DNA of 64,000 nt from Ignavibacteriota bacterium (lineage in GTDB: Bacteria > Bacteroidota > Ignavibacteria > Ignavibacteriales > Melioribacteraceae), in contig PAAX01000032.1 of NCBI GenBank assembly GCA_002698995.1, forward strand, positions 36,976 to 100,975, read 5' to 3'. The position numbers and the translations under genes are program-made. Each line of letters opens with the position of its first letter. Within the stretch, counting starts at the first letter, position 1. Shown here piece after piece: positions 8,568 to 18,654 of this stretch. A model generated the notes under the pieces. It did not search any database. It had not been told where the DNA came from and was given only the letters and a program-made list of their open reading frames with translations.

Positions 8568-9460
8568 TTTCCCCTCGGATGATGATTTCTGTGAACTTCC
8601 TTAATATAATCTCTATCAATATGCGTATATATTTGAGTTGTAGAAATATCTGAATGACCTAGCATTTCTTGAACGGCGCGAAGATCAGCCCCGCCCTCTA
8701 TTAAATGAGTTGCAAACGAATGCCTCAAAACATGCGGGTGAACATCTTTTGTAATTCCCGCTTCCTTAGCATATTTGTCCAAAATTTTCCAAATTCCCAT
8801 GCGGGAAAGTTTTGTTCCCCTTTTGTTAAGAAATACAATGTTAGCACTTTTTATTTTATTTTCAAGGATTGGACGAGAAAACTTTAAATATTCAGTTACC
8901 CAATTTATTGCACTCGTTCCAATCGGAACTAACCGTTGTTTGGATCCTTTCCCAATTACTCTAATCACTTCTTCGTTAAAAAAAAGATCGCTGATTTTTA
9001 AGTTAATCAATTCACTTACTCTTAATCCACATGAATATGCAATCTCCAGCATTGCCTTATCTCTTAAACCGAGCGGAATATCGGCATGATTTATTTTATC
9101 TAAAATTAATTCAATTTCGTTAAATGTTAAATATGAAGGAAGTTTACGAGAAATTTTTGTTGACGCTAATTTATCAACGGGATTTTTTTCTATATATTGA
9201 TTTTTACTTAAGTACTTAAAGAATCCTTTTAAGGAAGAACGATATCTTGCAGTTGTTCCGCTTGAAACACCTTCTTTTTTTTGAATCTCAAAAAATTTTC
9301 TTATAAGCGGAAAATCAATTTCATTTAGATCATTTACTTTTTCTGATTCAGCAAAGTTTAATAATTTTGATAAATCATTTCTATAAGATTGAATTGAATT
9401 TTCAGATAAATTTTTTTCGAATTTTAGGAAGGCTAAATATTCTTTAAGGAATTCTTTCAT
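8564..9460 (-). CDS. xerD: Tyrosine recombinase XerD-like
   Basis: 298 residues, the normal XerC/XerD length. An N-terminal SAM-like core-binding domain (residues about 1-85) is followed by the catalytic domain. All tyrosine-recombinase residues are visible: Arg in YSCGLRVSEL, Lys in IGKGSKQR, His and Arg in HPHVLRHSFATHL, His in MLGHSDISTT and the nucleophile Tyr in QIYTHI. It resolves chromosome dimers at dif together with a second Xer protein and FtsK, which is encoded at 29008-31509. The XerD rather than XerC call rests on overall resemblance. The start overlaps the upstream HD-phosphodiesterase stop by ATGA. No IS or integron features surround it. Confidence 0.88.
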   Translation of the reverse strand: MKEFLKEYLAFLKFEKNLSENSIQSYRNDLSKLLNFAESEKVNDLNEIDFPLIRKFFEIQKKEGVSSGTTARYRSSLKGFFKYLSKNQYIEKNPVDKLASTKISRKLPSYLTFNEIELILDKINHADIPLGLRDKAMLEIAYSCGLRVSELINLKISDLFFNEEVIRVIGKGSKQRLVPIGTSAINWVTEYLKFSRPILENKIKSANIVFLNKRGTKLSRMGIWKILDKYAKEAGITKDVHPHVLRHSFATHLIEGGADLRAVQEMLGHSDISTTQIYTHIDRDYIKEVHRNHHPRGK

Positions 9461-11661
9461 TTATCAGCTGAGGCTTCGTTTTCCATTTCATCCTGTTTAG
9501 GATATCTAATTCTTTTGTGATGCTGACTAACTAAAATATTCAAAAATTCTTTTTTGATTTTTGTTAAATCACTAAGCGTTAAAGGAGCTTCATCTAATTG
9601 ACCATCATCTAATCTTATCTTAAATAGATTGTTAATTACGTTTTCAATCTTTTGCTGATCAGGTTCATTCATTGCTCTTACAGTAGATTCACATGCATCA
9701 GCAAGCATTAATATGGCAGTTTCTTTTGTATTTGGTTTTGGTCCGGGATATCTAAAATTACTAATATCAACATTTTCTTTACCATAAAGCTCTTTAGCTT
9801 TCTCATAGAAAAATGATACTACCATTGTTCCATGGTGCATCGGAATGAAATTTATAACCTCTTGAGGAAGTTTATATTTTTCTGCTGTTTCTATTCCTTT
9901 TAAAACGTGCCCTATTATAATTTTTGCACTTTCTTCAGGTTTTAGATTTTCATGCAGATTTGCACTTCCCATTTGATTTTCAACAAAACTGTCTGGACTT
10001 GAAGCTTTACCAATATCATGATAATATGCACCTACTCTTGCCAAAGTAGAATTGGCGCCAATTGCTTCTGAAGCACTTTCAACCAGCGAACCAATAGTCA
10101 TTGAATGAGAAAAGGTTCCCGGGGCATTTTTAGATAGTTCCTTCAGCATAGGATTATTAAAATCGGTCAATTCTAAAAGTGTTAGATCAGTAGTAATTTT
10201 AAATATTCTTTCGATAAATATGATTAATCCGTATGTAAGAACAGGACTTATAAGTGCATTCGATGCTGCAAACGCTGATGTAACAAGCATTTGATCTATT
10301 GGGGCAAATCTTTCAAACCCAAATGCAATTATTGAAGTTAAATAACCGATTAAAATAAATAAAAATGAACGAAAAATTTGGTTTCTATTCTTGATATCTC
10401 TAACAGTGTATGCTGCCAGCCCACCGGCTACAATGTTCATAACGGCAAATGCATAATCATTGCCTCTTAAACCGCCGGCAATTAAAGCGATTACTATTGT
10501 TCCGTAAAATCCTAATCTTGAATCAAATACAATTGTAAACAGCATAGAAAGAACCGGAACTAAAATCAACATTTCAACCGGAGCTTTTACATTTATTTGA
10601 TGAACTAGGTAAGTTAAAAAACTTATGAATAGGATTATTAGTGAGATTAAAAGAAGTTTGTAATTATCGTTAAAAATTCTTTTTCTAAAAAGATAAAGAT
10701 AAATAATGAACAAAGTAAAAATAACTAGAATATGAAGAAACTTTCCGATTGTTTGAGAAATTCTTCCCCAAATGCCTATTTCAGTTCCTTTCGCAATTCT
10801 ATATGAATCAATTTTTAATTTTATTTCTGGTGTAATTCTATCATGCTTAGCAACAATTCTTTCATTTTCATTTACAATACCTACGTTTCTTGTAACCTTA
10901 TTTTTGGCCAATTCAACAGCAGCGTTTGTCAATTCAGGACTATATAAAATGTTTGGAGCTACAAATCTGTATACATATTCTTTTACCGCATTACTTAGTT
11001 CATTGGATACGCCAAGCTGAGAAAGATAATCTTCAATAAAATCATTCAATAGATTTGAATCGTAATAATTACTTTTGCTTACAAGCTTTTCAAATTTCCC
11101 TTCTCTTAAAGCAATAGTATCTTTAGATATGTTTTCATATAACTGATTTAAATAGCCTCTTCTTTCAACAGCAAGAATTATATCTGATGAGATTCTAAAA
11201 AAATCATTTAAATTAAGGCTTTGTGATGCAGTAAGGCTGTTCTCTTTAATTCTGATATTCTTTAAAGTTTCATAAGCCTGAGGCGAAAGAAAGGTCTGCC
11301 TAAAATCATTTATCTCATCGGATTGATAAATATCCTTATCAATAATTTCTCTTATTACTTTATTATAACTTCTAATCGAATCTAAGGAACTGTCTATAAC
11401 TTTTTCATCTAAAATAAAAACCGGATTCACATTTTGTAATGCTCTTTGAACTTCTCTATCGTACTGCTCTTTACTTTTCAGAATTTCAAATGTTGTGGAG
11501 GCTATTAAGTCTTCTTGGATCCAAATTGAACCGACATTAACTTCTGATTCTAATGCTTCTCCTTTGGGAAACATAAATACTATTAATCCGATAGTTAAAA
11601 GAAGTAAAAGTAATTTTACTCTATAACTAGTTTTTAATTTATTTTTTGTTTCCTGCTTCAT
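9457..11661 (-). CDS. pgpH: PgpH-like 7TM-HD domain phosphodiesterase (probable c-di-AMP hydrolase)
   Basis: 734 residues. A single TM segment (about 15-33) leads to an extracytoplasmic 7TMR-HDED-type domain (about 40-290). A cluster of seven hydrophobic segments follows (about 300-490), then a cytoplasmic HD domain with HSMTIGSLVESA and AYYHDIGK (HD pair near residue 547) and later IPMHHGT and DACEST. This order is that of PgpH, which degrades cyclic di-AMP and controls osmotic and envelope homeostasis. The gene overlaps the HAD gene upstream and xerD downstream by ATGA. No diadenylate cyclase is visible in the window. Confidence 0.88.
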   Translation of the reverse strand: MKQETKNKLKTSYRVKLLLLLLTIGLIVFMFPKGEALESEVNVGSIWIQEDLIASTTFEILKSKEQYDREVQRALQNVNPVFILDEKVIDSSLDSIRSYNKVIREIIDKDIYQSDEINDFRQTFLSPQAYETLKNIRIKENSLTASQSLNLNDFFRISSDIILAVERRGYLNQLYENISKDTIALREGKFEKLVSKSNYYDSNLLNDFIEDYLSQLGVSNELSNAVKEYVYRFVAPNILYSPELTNAAVELAKNKVTRNVGIVNENERIVAKHDRITPEIKLKIDSYRIAKGTEIGIWGRISQTIGKFLHILVIFTLFIIYLYLFRKRIFNDNYKLLLISLIILFISFLTYLVHQINVKAPVEMLILVPVLSMLFTIVFDSRLGFYGTIVIALIAGGLRGNDYAFAVMNIVAGGLAAYTVRDIKNRNQIFRSFLFILIGYLTSIIAFGFERFAPIDQMLVTSAFAASNALISPVLTYGLIIFIERIFKITTDLTLLELTDFNNPMLKELSKNAPGTFSHSMTIGSLVESASEAIGANSTLARVGAYYHDIGKASSPDSFVENQMGSANLHENLKPEESAKIIIGHVLKGIETAEKYKLPQEVINFIPMHHGTMVVSFFYEKAKELYGKENVDISNFRYPGPKPNTKETAILMLADACESTVRAMNEPDQQKIENVINNLFKIRLDDGQLDEAPLTLSDLTKIKKEFLNILVSQHHKRIRYPKQDEMENEASADK

Positions 11662-12518
11662 GAATTATTTTTCTTTTTCACCTTGTAAAGCATTTCTAAA
11701 AATTCCGCTGTTCCGTCTTCATCATTTGTTTTTTGCGTAATATAATCTGCATTATTTTTTATTTCGGGAACGGCATTTGCTACAGCTATTTTTACAGCAT
11801 TAGTTTTAAAGAGTTCTCTATCATTGTACCAGTCCCCCATAACAACAGTATTTCTCATTCCCAAATTAAGATGTTTAAGAAGTCGTTTTAATCCGGTACC
11901 TTTATTAACTCCATGCTTTCTAATTTCCAAATAATAAATTCCTTTTTGGCTGTATGATTTAAAGAAATTTGTATACAAACCCCATGTATAAGGAAACATC
12001 ATTTTACTTTCAATAGTTTTAAGAGAGTTTTTATAATCACCCGCAAAAACTATTTCTAAAGTTTTTGATTTATGATAACTGCTGTATTCTTCAACTTCTT
12101 TATAATCTGCACCAAACTTATCAAGCAGATTTGGAATTAAGGAATTATGTTCAGTATAATAAATAGCTTCGTCAAGACAAAGTGCAATTTTTACAAGGAA
12201 ATGATCAGCTAATTTAATTGCTCTCTTAACATACTTTTCTTTAATGTAAGATTCAGAAATAATTTGATTATTGGTTACACTTTTAATCAACGAACCATCA
12301 AGAGAAATTAGAGGAGTCTGCAGTTCAAGTTCTTGAGCATACTTAATAATAGCGCTGTGAAGTCTTCCGGATGCGAAAGAAAATCTTACACCTAAACTTC
12401 TAAGTTCTTTAACCAAATGTTTTGTAGATTCACCAATCTCACCGGAGCTGTTTAATAATGTACCATCCAAATCAAATACTACAAGCTGAATATTTTTTAA
12501 AATATCTTTGTTAATCAT
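11658..12518 (-). CDS. HAD superfamily (Cof-type) hydrolase
   Basis: 286 residues. The first HAD motif is FDLDGTLLN with nucleophile Asp16 and acid/base Asp18. The third and fourth motifs are visible as NKGTGLKRLL (Lys) and MGDWYNDRELF (acidic pair). The large C2-type cap between them is typical of the Cof/YidA subfamily, which dephosphorylates sugar phosphates, FMN or PLP. The substrate cannot be predicted. It starts one base downstream of the symporter stop and overlaps pgpH by ATGA. Confidence 0.85.
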   Translation of the reverse strand: MINKDILKNIQLVVFDLDGTLLNSSGEIGESTKHLVKELRSLGVRFSFASGRLHSAIIKYAQELELQTPLISLDGSLIKSVTNNQIISESYIKEKYVKRAIKLADHFLVKIALCLDEAIYYTEHNSLIPNLLDKFGADYKEVEEYSSYHKSKTLEIVFAGDYKNSLKTIESKMMFPYTWGLYTNFFKSYSQKGIYYLEIRKHGVNKGTGLKRLLKHLNLGMRNTVVMGDWYNDRELFKTNAVKIAVANAVPEIKNNADYITQKTNDEDGTAEFLEMLYKVKKKNNS

Positions 12519-12519
12519 T

Positions 12520-14274
12520 TTAGTTTATTATACTCCAATCTTGTTTAGAGAGTAATTTATAAATAACAAAAAGAGAAATAACTGCGAGCAGAGTATAAAT
12601 TATAGTTTCAGTATAATTCATAAAAAGAAGACTTCCAATAGCAAATAATGAAGAATAAACCAGAACAACTCCCATAAACCAACTCAAAAACATTCCCGCA
12701 AAAGCAGTATTAGTTTTAATTTCAGGAAGTTGATCGGAAATCTTCTTCCATAATATTCCACCGGGATAAACTTTTTTATAAAATTCTTTCAACTTATCAT
12801 CATTTACGGGTTTAGTTAAAAATGTTACTGTTAACCAGACAAGTGTAGTTACACCGGTTAAATAAAAAAGTGATTCCGGAAATTTGATATCAAACAAAAG
12901 CATAAAAGGATAAACAACAAAAGGAGTAATCATTGCCGAAATTTCAGACCAAGCATTAATTCTCCACCAAAACCATCTTAAGATAAGAACTAATCCTAAT
13001 CCCGCACCGCATTGCAAAATAAATTCCCAAGCGCCGGAAATTCTGTTAATAAAAAGAGTAACTATAACTGATACAATCATTAATAATATTGTAATAGCTC
13101 TTGATGCAAGAACATAATGATTTTCATCCCTGCCAACAGAGTAAAACCTTCTGTAAAGATCATTCAATAAATACGAAGTTCCCCAATTAAGATGTGTAGC
13201 AATTGTTGACATATATGCTGCAAAAAAAGCTGCAATCATTAATCCTTTTAGTCCGACCGGAAGAAAATCCCTCATAGCATAAATGTACCCCAAACCTTTT
13301 TCTGAATAGCTTAATTCAGGATAGATAACCAATGAAGCAATTCCAACTAAAATCCAAGGCCATGGTCTAATAGCATAATGTGCTACTTGGAAAAAGAGAG
13401 TTGCGAAAAGTGAATGTTTTTCATCTTTAGCAGACATCATTCTTTGAGCAGTATAACCTCCGCCCCCTGGTTCAGCACCAGGATACCAAGAAGCCCACCA
13501 TTGAATTCCAATATAGGCTAAGAACGACGTTAAGGTTAATGCAAATGCTGTTCCATAAGATGAAGCATCGGCTTCAGAAGAAATTGTGGGAAAGAAATCA
13601 AAGATAAATTCCGGTAGTTTACTCTGTAATCCTTCTATTCCATTAATTTGCGGAGAATTAATTACAAGTACGGCAAGAATTATAGATCCACCCATTGCCA
13701 TAAAAAATTGAAATGCATCGGTAACAACAACTCCCCACAAACCGGAAAGAGCAGAATAAAGCGCTACAAAAATCATAGCACCAAACACATAATAAATAAC
13801 TATTGATTCTTCAATACCGAAAAATCCAGTTAGAATGGAAGTCATTGCTTTATTTACCCAGCCCATAATTATGATATTCATAAATAGACCGAGGTAAACA
13901 GCTCTAAATCCTCTTAAAAAAGAAGCGGATTTACCTGAATATCTAATTTCAGCAAATTCTGCTTCTGTCATTATTCCAGCTCTCCGCCACAATCTTGCAA
14001 AGAAGAAAACAGTAAGCATTCCGCCAAAAGCAAAATTCCACCAAACCCAATTTCCTGAAATACCATTTTTGGCAACAAGCTCTGTAACTGCAAGAGGAGT
14101 ATCAGCAGCAAATGTTGTTGCCACAAGTGAAAGTCCCGCTAAATACCAGGGTAAATTTCTACCGGAAAGGAAAAATTCATCTGTATTTTTACCTGCTCTT
14201 TTTGAATAATAGAGTGCAATTAAAAGACTGGCAGCAAAGTAAACTGCTATGATTAGGTAATCTAAAATTTCCAC
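12520..14274 (-). CDS. Sodium:solute symporter family protein
   Basis: 584 residues with about 13-14 hydrophobic segments and SSS-family landmarks: an N-terminal helix followed by YYSKRAGKNTDEFFLSGRNLPWYLAGLSLVA, the FAADTPLAV segment, YSALSGLWGVVVTDAFQF and FFAAYMSTIATHLNWGTSYL. The start is GTG. The substrate is unknown; the family takes up sugars, amino acids, nucleosides or anions with sodium. It lies just downstream of a second, shorter symporter of the same superfamily and just upstream of the HAD phosphatase. The two symporters differ in length and motifs, so they are not a recent duplication. Confidence 0.85.
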   Translation of the reverse strand: MEILDYLIIAVYFAASLLIALYYSKRAGKNTDEFFLSGRNLPWYLAGLSLVATTFAADTPLAVTELVAKNGISGNWVWWNFAFGGMLTVFFFARLWRRAGIMTEAEFAEIRYSGKSASFLRGFRAVYLGLFMNIIIMGWVNKAMTSILTGFFGIEESIVIYYVFGAMIFVALYSALSGLWGVVVTDAFQFFMAMGGSIILAVLVINSPQINGIEGLQSKLPEFIFDFFPTISSEADASSYGTAFALTLTSFLAYIGIQWWASWYPGAEPGGGGYTAQRMMSAKDEKHSLFATLFFQVAHYAIRPWPWILVGIASLVIYPELSYSEKGLGYIYAMRDFLPVGLKGLMIAAFFAAYMSTIATHLNWGTSYLLNDLYRRFYSVGRDENHYVLASRAITILLMIVSVIVTLFINRISGAWEFILQCGAGLGLVLILRWFWWRINAWSEISAMITPFVVYPFMLLFDIKFPESLFYLTGVTTLVWLTVTFLTKPVNDDKLKEFYKKVYPGGILWKKISDQLPEIKTNTAFAGMFLSWFMGVVLVYSSLFAIGSLLFMNYTETIIYTLLAVISLFVIYKLLSKQDWSIIN

Positions 14275-14289
14275 AATACTTTTATCTAT

Positions 14290-15723
14290 TTATTTTGAAG
14301 ACAATTTACTTAATAGAGTACCGACAAACATAGTTGTTATAACACCAACTAAAGTGAACCATGTCCATGCAACCAATTGGAGAGAAATTACAGTAATCAT
14401 CACAAAAATACCTGCTGTAAATCCGGCTAAAGCATCTTCCTGTTTTGCTTTTTTTACAAATAATCCAAGCATAAATGTACCAAGCAGACCTCCGTATGTG
14501 AAAGAGGCAATACTTAATGCAAGTTCAACAACTGTTTGAGGAGAATTCATAAAAAAGAGTGCAGAAAGTATAAGCATACCAGCCCAGAAGAAAGTAAACA
14601 TTCTGGAAATTTTCAATTCTTTTTCAGGATTATCAATACCGGTAATTGGTTTGTATAAATCAATTAAAGTAGATGAAGAAAGCGAACTAATAGAGCCGGC
14701 AAGTGTTGACATAGCCGCAGCAAATAATCCTGCTACAATAATTCCGGTTACACCAACAGGTAATTCTTCAATAATAAATTTAGGAAAGATTTCATCCGAT
14801 CTTATATCAAGAGTTCCGTAATATGCATAAAGAGCAACACCAACAAGCATAAAAACAATAAATTGGAAAATGATAATTATACCGCTTCCGATAATTGCTT
14901 TTTGTCCGGATTTTAAATCTTTTGTAGTGAGTAATCTTTGAACAATCAACTGGTCGGTTCCATGAGATGCCATTGAGAGAAAAGCACCGCCAAGCAATCC
15001 GCCTAATAGAGTGTAAGGATCGGAGAAAAAGCCGCTTATGCCGTTTGAAAATCCTAAATTAAAGACTGCTAATTTATCTGCAGAACTTGCTGCAGCAATA
15101 ACAGACTGAACACCGTTTGGCAGCAGATATTCAATTAAATAAAATCCAGCAGCTAATGCGCCCCCTAAGTAAATAAACATCTGAATAACATCTACCCAAA
15201 TTACTCCTTTAACTCCGCCGGTAACAGTATATACCAAGGTAATTAAAGTAATAAGAACAATTGCAGTTGGATAATCAATATCAAGCATAAGTTTAAGAGG
15301 AATAGCTGTAGCAAACAACCTTACACCATCAGCTGCAGTTCTGGTAAAAAGAAAGACTACTGATGAAAAAGTTCTGGTTTTATTGCCAAATCTGTTTTGA
15401 AGAAAAGAATAAGCAGTTTTCAATTCACCTTTGTTATATGCCGGAAGAAAATAAACGGCTACAATAATTCTTCCTATTAAATAACCGACAGTGACTTGAA
15501 TAAAATTTAGATTTGATATGTAAGCTAATCCTGGAATTGAAATAAAAGTTAAAGTGCTTGTTTCAGCAGCAACGATGGAAAAACAAACAGCCCACCAAGG
15601 AACTGATTTTGAACCAAGGAAATAATCATTAACACTTTTTTGTTTTCCTCCCCTAATAACACCAAACGCCGCTACACCTATTAAATAGGCAGCAATAATA
15701 ATAAAGTCAATTGTATTAATCAC
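14290..15723 (-). CDS. Sodium:solute symporter (SSS) family protein
   Basis: 477 residues and about 13 hydrophobic segments. Family motifs seen: GGKQKSVNDYFLGSKSVPWWAVCFSIVAAETSTLTFI at the N-terminus, YTVTGGVKGVIWVDVIQMF in the middle and GLFAAAMSTLAGSISSLSSSTLIDLY near residue 340. These match the SSS members related to sialic acid or proline carriers, but the solute cannot be read from sequence. The start is GTG, with GGAAC upstream as a possible Shine-Dalgarno site. It follows a STAS gene by 11 bases and precedes the second symporter by 15 bases, so the three are probably cotranscribed. Confidence 0.88.
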   Translation of the reverse strand: MINTIDFIIIAAYLIGVAAFGVIRGGKQKSVNDYFLGSKSVPWWAVCFSIVAAETSTLTFISIPGLAYISNLNFIQVTVGYLIGRIIVAVYFLPAYNKGELKTAYSFLQNRFGNKTRTFSSVVFLFTRTAADGVRLFATAIPLKLMLDIDYPTAIVLITLITLVYTVTGGVKGVIWVDVIQMFIYLGGALAAGFYLIEYLLPNGVQSVIAAASSADKLAVFNLGFSNGISGFFSDPYTLLGGLLGGAFLSMASHGTDQLIVQRLLTTKDLKSGQKAIIGSGIIIIFQFIVFMLVGVALYAYYGTLDIRSDEIFPKFIIEELPVGVTGIIVAGLFAAAMSTLAGSISSLSSSTLIDLYKPITGIDNPEKELKISRMFTFFWAGMLILSALFFMNSPQTVVELALSIASFTYGGLLGTFMLGLFVKKAKQEDALAGFTAGIFVMITVISLQLVAWTWFTLVGVITTMFVGTLLSKLSSK

Positions 15724-15734
15724 GTAGTTCCGCC

Positions 15735-16094
15735 TTAAAGCTTTTTAAGATCTTCTATTGCTTCTTCTATATTATTAAAAATTGGTAGTACTCTATCTAA
15801 TTGAGAAATTTCGATTAAAGATCGTACATTTTTTGTGGGTGAAGCCAATCTAATATGGCCTTCATTTGATTGTAAAATTCTAAATGCAAGTAAAATTGCA
15901 CTTAAACCTGAACTGTCGCAATATTCTACTTCGGATAGATCAATAATAAGTTTAGTTACTTCATCGGTATGTAGTAAAATTGTGAATTCCCCTTTTACCA
16001 AACCGGCTATTGATGCATCAAATCTGCTTTCATTTAATTTGAATACTGCTATATCGCCATCTTTTTTAAGCTCAAAATTGATATTATCGCTCAT
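15735..16094 (-). CDS. STAS domain protein (anti-sigma factor antagonist-like)
   Basis: 119 residues forming a lone STAS domain. The phosphorylation loop reads EYCDSSGLSA, and Ser61 aligns with Ser58 of B. subtilis SpoIIAA. Such proteins are switched by an RsbW/SpoIIAB-type kinase and a PP2C phosphatase. No kinase or phosphatase gene adjoins it; the only ones seen lie 30 kb away at 46433-62069. It may therefore share their network, which is inference. It is flanked by a small unknown gene and the symporter pair. Confidence 0.85.
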   Translation of the reverse strand: MSDNINFELKKDGDIAVFKLNESRFDASIAGLVKGEFTILLHTDEVTKLIIDLSEVEYCDSSGLSAILLAFRILQSNEGHIRLASPTKNVRSLIEISQLDRVLPIFNNIEEAIEDLKKL

Positions 16095-16122
16095 ATTTTT
16101 CTCATCTGATAAATTAAGTTTA

Positions 16123-16647
16123 TTAAAACATCAAAAGTGAATTTAACAAATTTCTATATGAAATTTCGGAATTAATTGATGAATTTGATATCTGGAAATT
16201 ATAGTATAAATCCGATTTTTCTTTCTTAAATCCAACTTTATAATTTGAATTTGATTGTTTTGTTAAATATCCTGAAATCAAATTTTCTTTTGTTTCCAAA
16301 TCAATTGTTATATCAAAAAGTTCACTTCTAAATTGATCCAGAAATTCTCTTTTGGGCAGATTCAACCAATTGTAATCATGCTCCTTAAGATTAATAATTT
16401 CTGTTGTATTTAACATCGATATTTTGACGGAAGCTATTCTCAAAAGTTTTATTGATTTCTTTTTTTCTACAAGAAATTGATACACTTCATCAATTTTATC
16501 TGCATCTTCCTGTAAAGTAGGAATGATCATTAAAATTTTATTTGATTTAGTAAAAAACTTATTGAAATCGGTTTCCGGATCTGCAAGTTTTCTGCAACTT
16601 TTTTCAACCGATTTTTCTGCTATTTTATATTTAAGCTTTTCAAACAT
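16123..16647 (-). CDS. Conserved hypothetical protein, DUF6913-like
   Basis: 174 residues, no signal peptide or TM segment. Visible pattern: basic N-terminal helix (MFEKLKYKIAEKSVEKSCRK), a Rossmann-like strand-helix (KILMIIPTLQEDADKIDEVYQFLVEK), then HDYNWLNLPKREFLDQFRSELFDITIDLE and a C-terminal SNYKVGFKKE. This order resembles small Bacteroidota proteins annotated DUF6913, with a DFNW-P and FDLLI-KFKVGF pattern, but I cannot confirm membership. It sits between ligA and the STAS gene. Function unknown. Confidence 0.6.
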   Translation of the reverse strand: MFEKLKYKIAEKSVEKSCRKLADPETDFNKFFTKSNKILMIIPTLQEDADKIDEVYQFLVEKKKSIKLLRIASVKISMLNTTEIINLKEHDYNWLNLPKREFLDQFRSELFDITIDLETKENLISGYLTKQSNSNYKVGFKKEKSDLYYNFQISNSSINSEISYRNLLNSLLMF

Positions 16648-16649
16648 TT

Positions 16650-18650
16650 TTATGAAATTAATTTAAGAAATTCATCTTCTTCTAAAATTTTAATGCCAAG
16701 TTTTTTTGCATTATCTAATTTTGATCCGGCACTTTCACCTACTACTACAAAATCAGTTTTTGCACTAACACTTGAAACAACTTTTCCCCCTTTAGCAATT
16801 ATTTTATCTTTTGCTTCATCTCTTGTTAAAGAGGATAATGTTCCGGTTAAAACAAAACTTTTATCTTTTAATTCATCTGAAACATTTTCACTTTGCATCG
16901 ATTCAAAAACTAATCCCGCTTCTTTTAATTTTTGAATGATTAATAGATTATCTTCATTTTCAAAATAAGTTTTTATGCTTTCACTTATTCTCGGTCCAAT
17001 TTCGGGCACAGATTCAATTTCCTCAGCAGAAGCTTTCATCAAATTATCTATTGAATTAAAATGCAGTGCTAGTTTTTGAGCTGCTCCAGTTCCAACGTAT
17101 CTAATTCCCAATGCAAACAGTACTTTGTTAAATGGTCTGGTCTTACTTTCTTCAATTGAATTTAATAAGTTTTCAATACTTTTTTTACCAAATCTTTCAA
17201 GATTTTCCAGTTCATCTTTTTTGAGATACAATTCATATATATCAGCAACGGACTTTAAATAACCTAAATCAACAAAAAGATTTACAATTGATTCTCCCAA
17301 TCCTTCAATATCCATTGCACCGCGTGAAGCAAAATGCTCAATCTTACCTTTAACTTGTGCTTCACACAAAACATTCTGACAGTAAATCGCTACTTCACCT
17401 TCCGGTTGAAAAAGCTGTGAATTACAAACAGGACAGAATTTAGGTTTCTCAATTTTTTTTGATTCTTCAGTTTCAATTCTACTTACAACTTTAGGTATTA
17501 CATCTCCCCCTTTTTCTATAATAACCAAATCCCCTTCATGAATATCTTTTTTAAGAATTTCATCGAAATTATGAAGCGTTGCTCTGGAAATTGTAGAACC
17601 GGCAAGAAGAATCGGCTCAAGTTCTGCAACGGGAGTTAAAGCCCCGGTTCTGCCAACCTGCCATGTTACTTTATTCAACTTGGTTTTTGCCTGCTTAGCC
17701 TTAAATTTATAAGCTGTTGCCCATCTAGGGGATTTTGCAATATTTCCCAAAATTTTCTGTTGCATAATTGAATTTACTTTAACAACAACTCCGTCAATTT
17801 CATAAGGAAGATTTTCACGCTGTTCGCCCCAATATCTGCAAAATTCAATAACTTCATTTATATCTTTGCAAAGTTTATAATTTGGATTAACCTTCAAACC
17901 AAGTTTCTTAAGTAATTCTAAATTTTCATTCTGTGTTTCAAACTCAAAATTTTGAGATGATAAAAAATAAACAAATACATCCAACGGACGGGATGCAACA
18001 ATTCTTGGATCTTGAAGTTTCAATGTGCCGGCTGTAGAGTTTCTTGGATTTGCAAATAACTTTTCACCGGATTCTTCTCTTTGCCTGTTTAATTTTTCAA
18101 ATCCATTTATTTCCATAAATACTTCCCCTCTTACTTCAATTTCGGAAAGGTCATTTTTACTATTTATATTTTTTAGCTTAAGTGGAATTGATCGGATAGT
18201 TTTTATATTATTTGTAATTTCTTCTCCTACAGTTCCATCTCCTCTTGTAGCAGCAGTAGTTAAATAACCATCATTATATTTTATACTTACTGAAACTCCG
18301 TCAATTTTTAATTCAGTAACATATTCAACAGTTTGGTTTGATGGAAGATTTTCTCTTACTCTTCTGTCAAAATCCTTTAGCTCATCTTCACTGTATGTGT
18401 TTGATAAGCTAAGCATGGGAATTGCATGCTGAACCGGATTAAATTCTTTGGTTAAATCGGAACCGACTCTCTGCGTTGGAGAATCCGGGGTTATAAACTG
18501 CGGATTTTCAATTTCAAGTTTTTCTAATTCTTTAAGAAGCTGATCATATTGATAATCACTTACTTTTGGTTGAGCAAGAACATAGTAATTATAATCGAGT
18601 TCTTTAATCTCTTCTTTTAATTTTTCAATTCTTTCTTTAATCGAACTCAT
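16650..18650 (-). CDS. ligA: NAD-dependent DNA ligase
   Basis: Seals nicks in duplex DNA using NAD; essential in replication. 666 residues with the full bacterial layout: Ia domain at the N-terminus, adenylation domain with the KIDG motif (Lys115 nucleophile), OB fold, a four-cysteine zinc finger (CPVCNSQ ... CQNVLCEAQ, around residues 405-430), tandem helix-hairpin-helix region (about 440-575) and a C-terminal BRCT domain (about 590-666). No domain is missing. It starts four bases after the RodZ-like gene. Confidence 0.96.
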   Translation of the reverse strand: MSSIKERIEKLKEEIKELDYNYYVLAQPKVSDYQYDQLLKELEKLEIENPQFITPDSPTQRVGSDLTKEFNPVQHAIPMLSLSNTYSEDELKDFDRRVRENLPSNQTVEYVTELKIDGVSVSIKYNDGYLTTAATRGDGTVGEEITNNIKTIRSIPLKLKNINSKNDLSEIEVRGEVFMEINGFEKLNRQREESGEKLFANPRNSTAGTLKLQDPRIVASRPLDVFVYFLSSQNFEFETQNENLELLKKLGLKVNPNYKLCKDINEVIEFCRYWGEQRENLPYEIDGVVVKVNSIMQQKILGNIAKSPRWATAYKFKAKQAKTKLNKVTWQVGRTGALTPVAELEPILLAGSTISRATLHNFDEILKKDIHEGDLVIIEKGGDVIPKVVSRIETEESKKIEKPKFCPVCNSQLFQPEGEVAIYCQNVLCEAQVKGKIEHFASRGAMDIEGLGESIVNLFVDLGYLKSVADIYELYLKKDELENLERFGKKSIENLLNSIEESKTRPFNKVLFALGIRYVGTGAAQKLALHFNSIDNLMKASAEEIESVPEIGPRISESIKTYFENEDNLLIIQKLKEAGLVFESMQSENVSDELKDKSFVLTGTLSSLTRDEAKDKIIAKGGKVVSSVSAKTDFVVVGESAGSKLDNAKKLGIKILEEDEFLKLIS

Positions 18651-18654
18651 AAGA

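Noticed and set aside
8564..9460. Tyrosine recombinase as a sign of an integrated mobile element
   Set aside because: The protein has XerD length and motifs and sits in a housekeeping operon with ATGA overlaps. No attachment sites, phage genes or composition shift were seen.
14354..15723. The two neighbouring symporters as a recent tandem duplication
   Set aside because: Lengths (477 and 584 residues) and motifs differ widely, so they are distant members of one superfamily.
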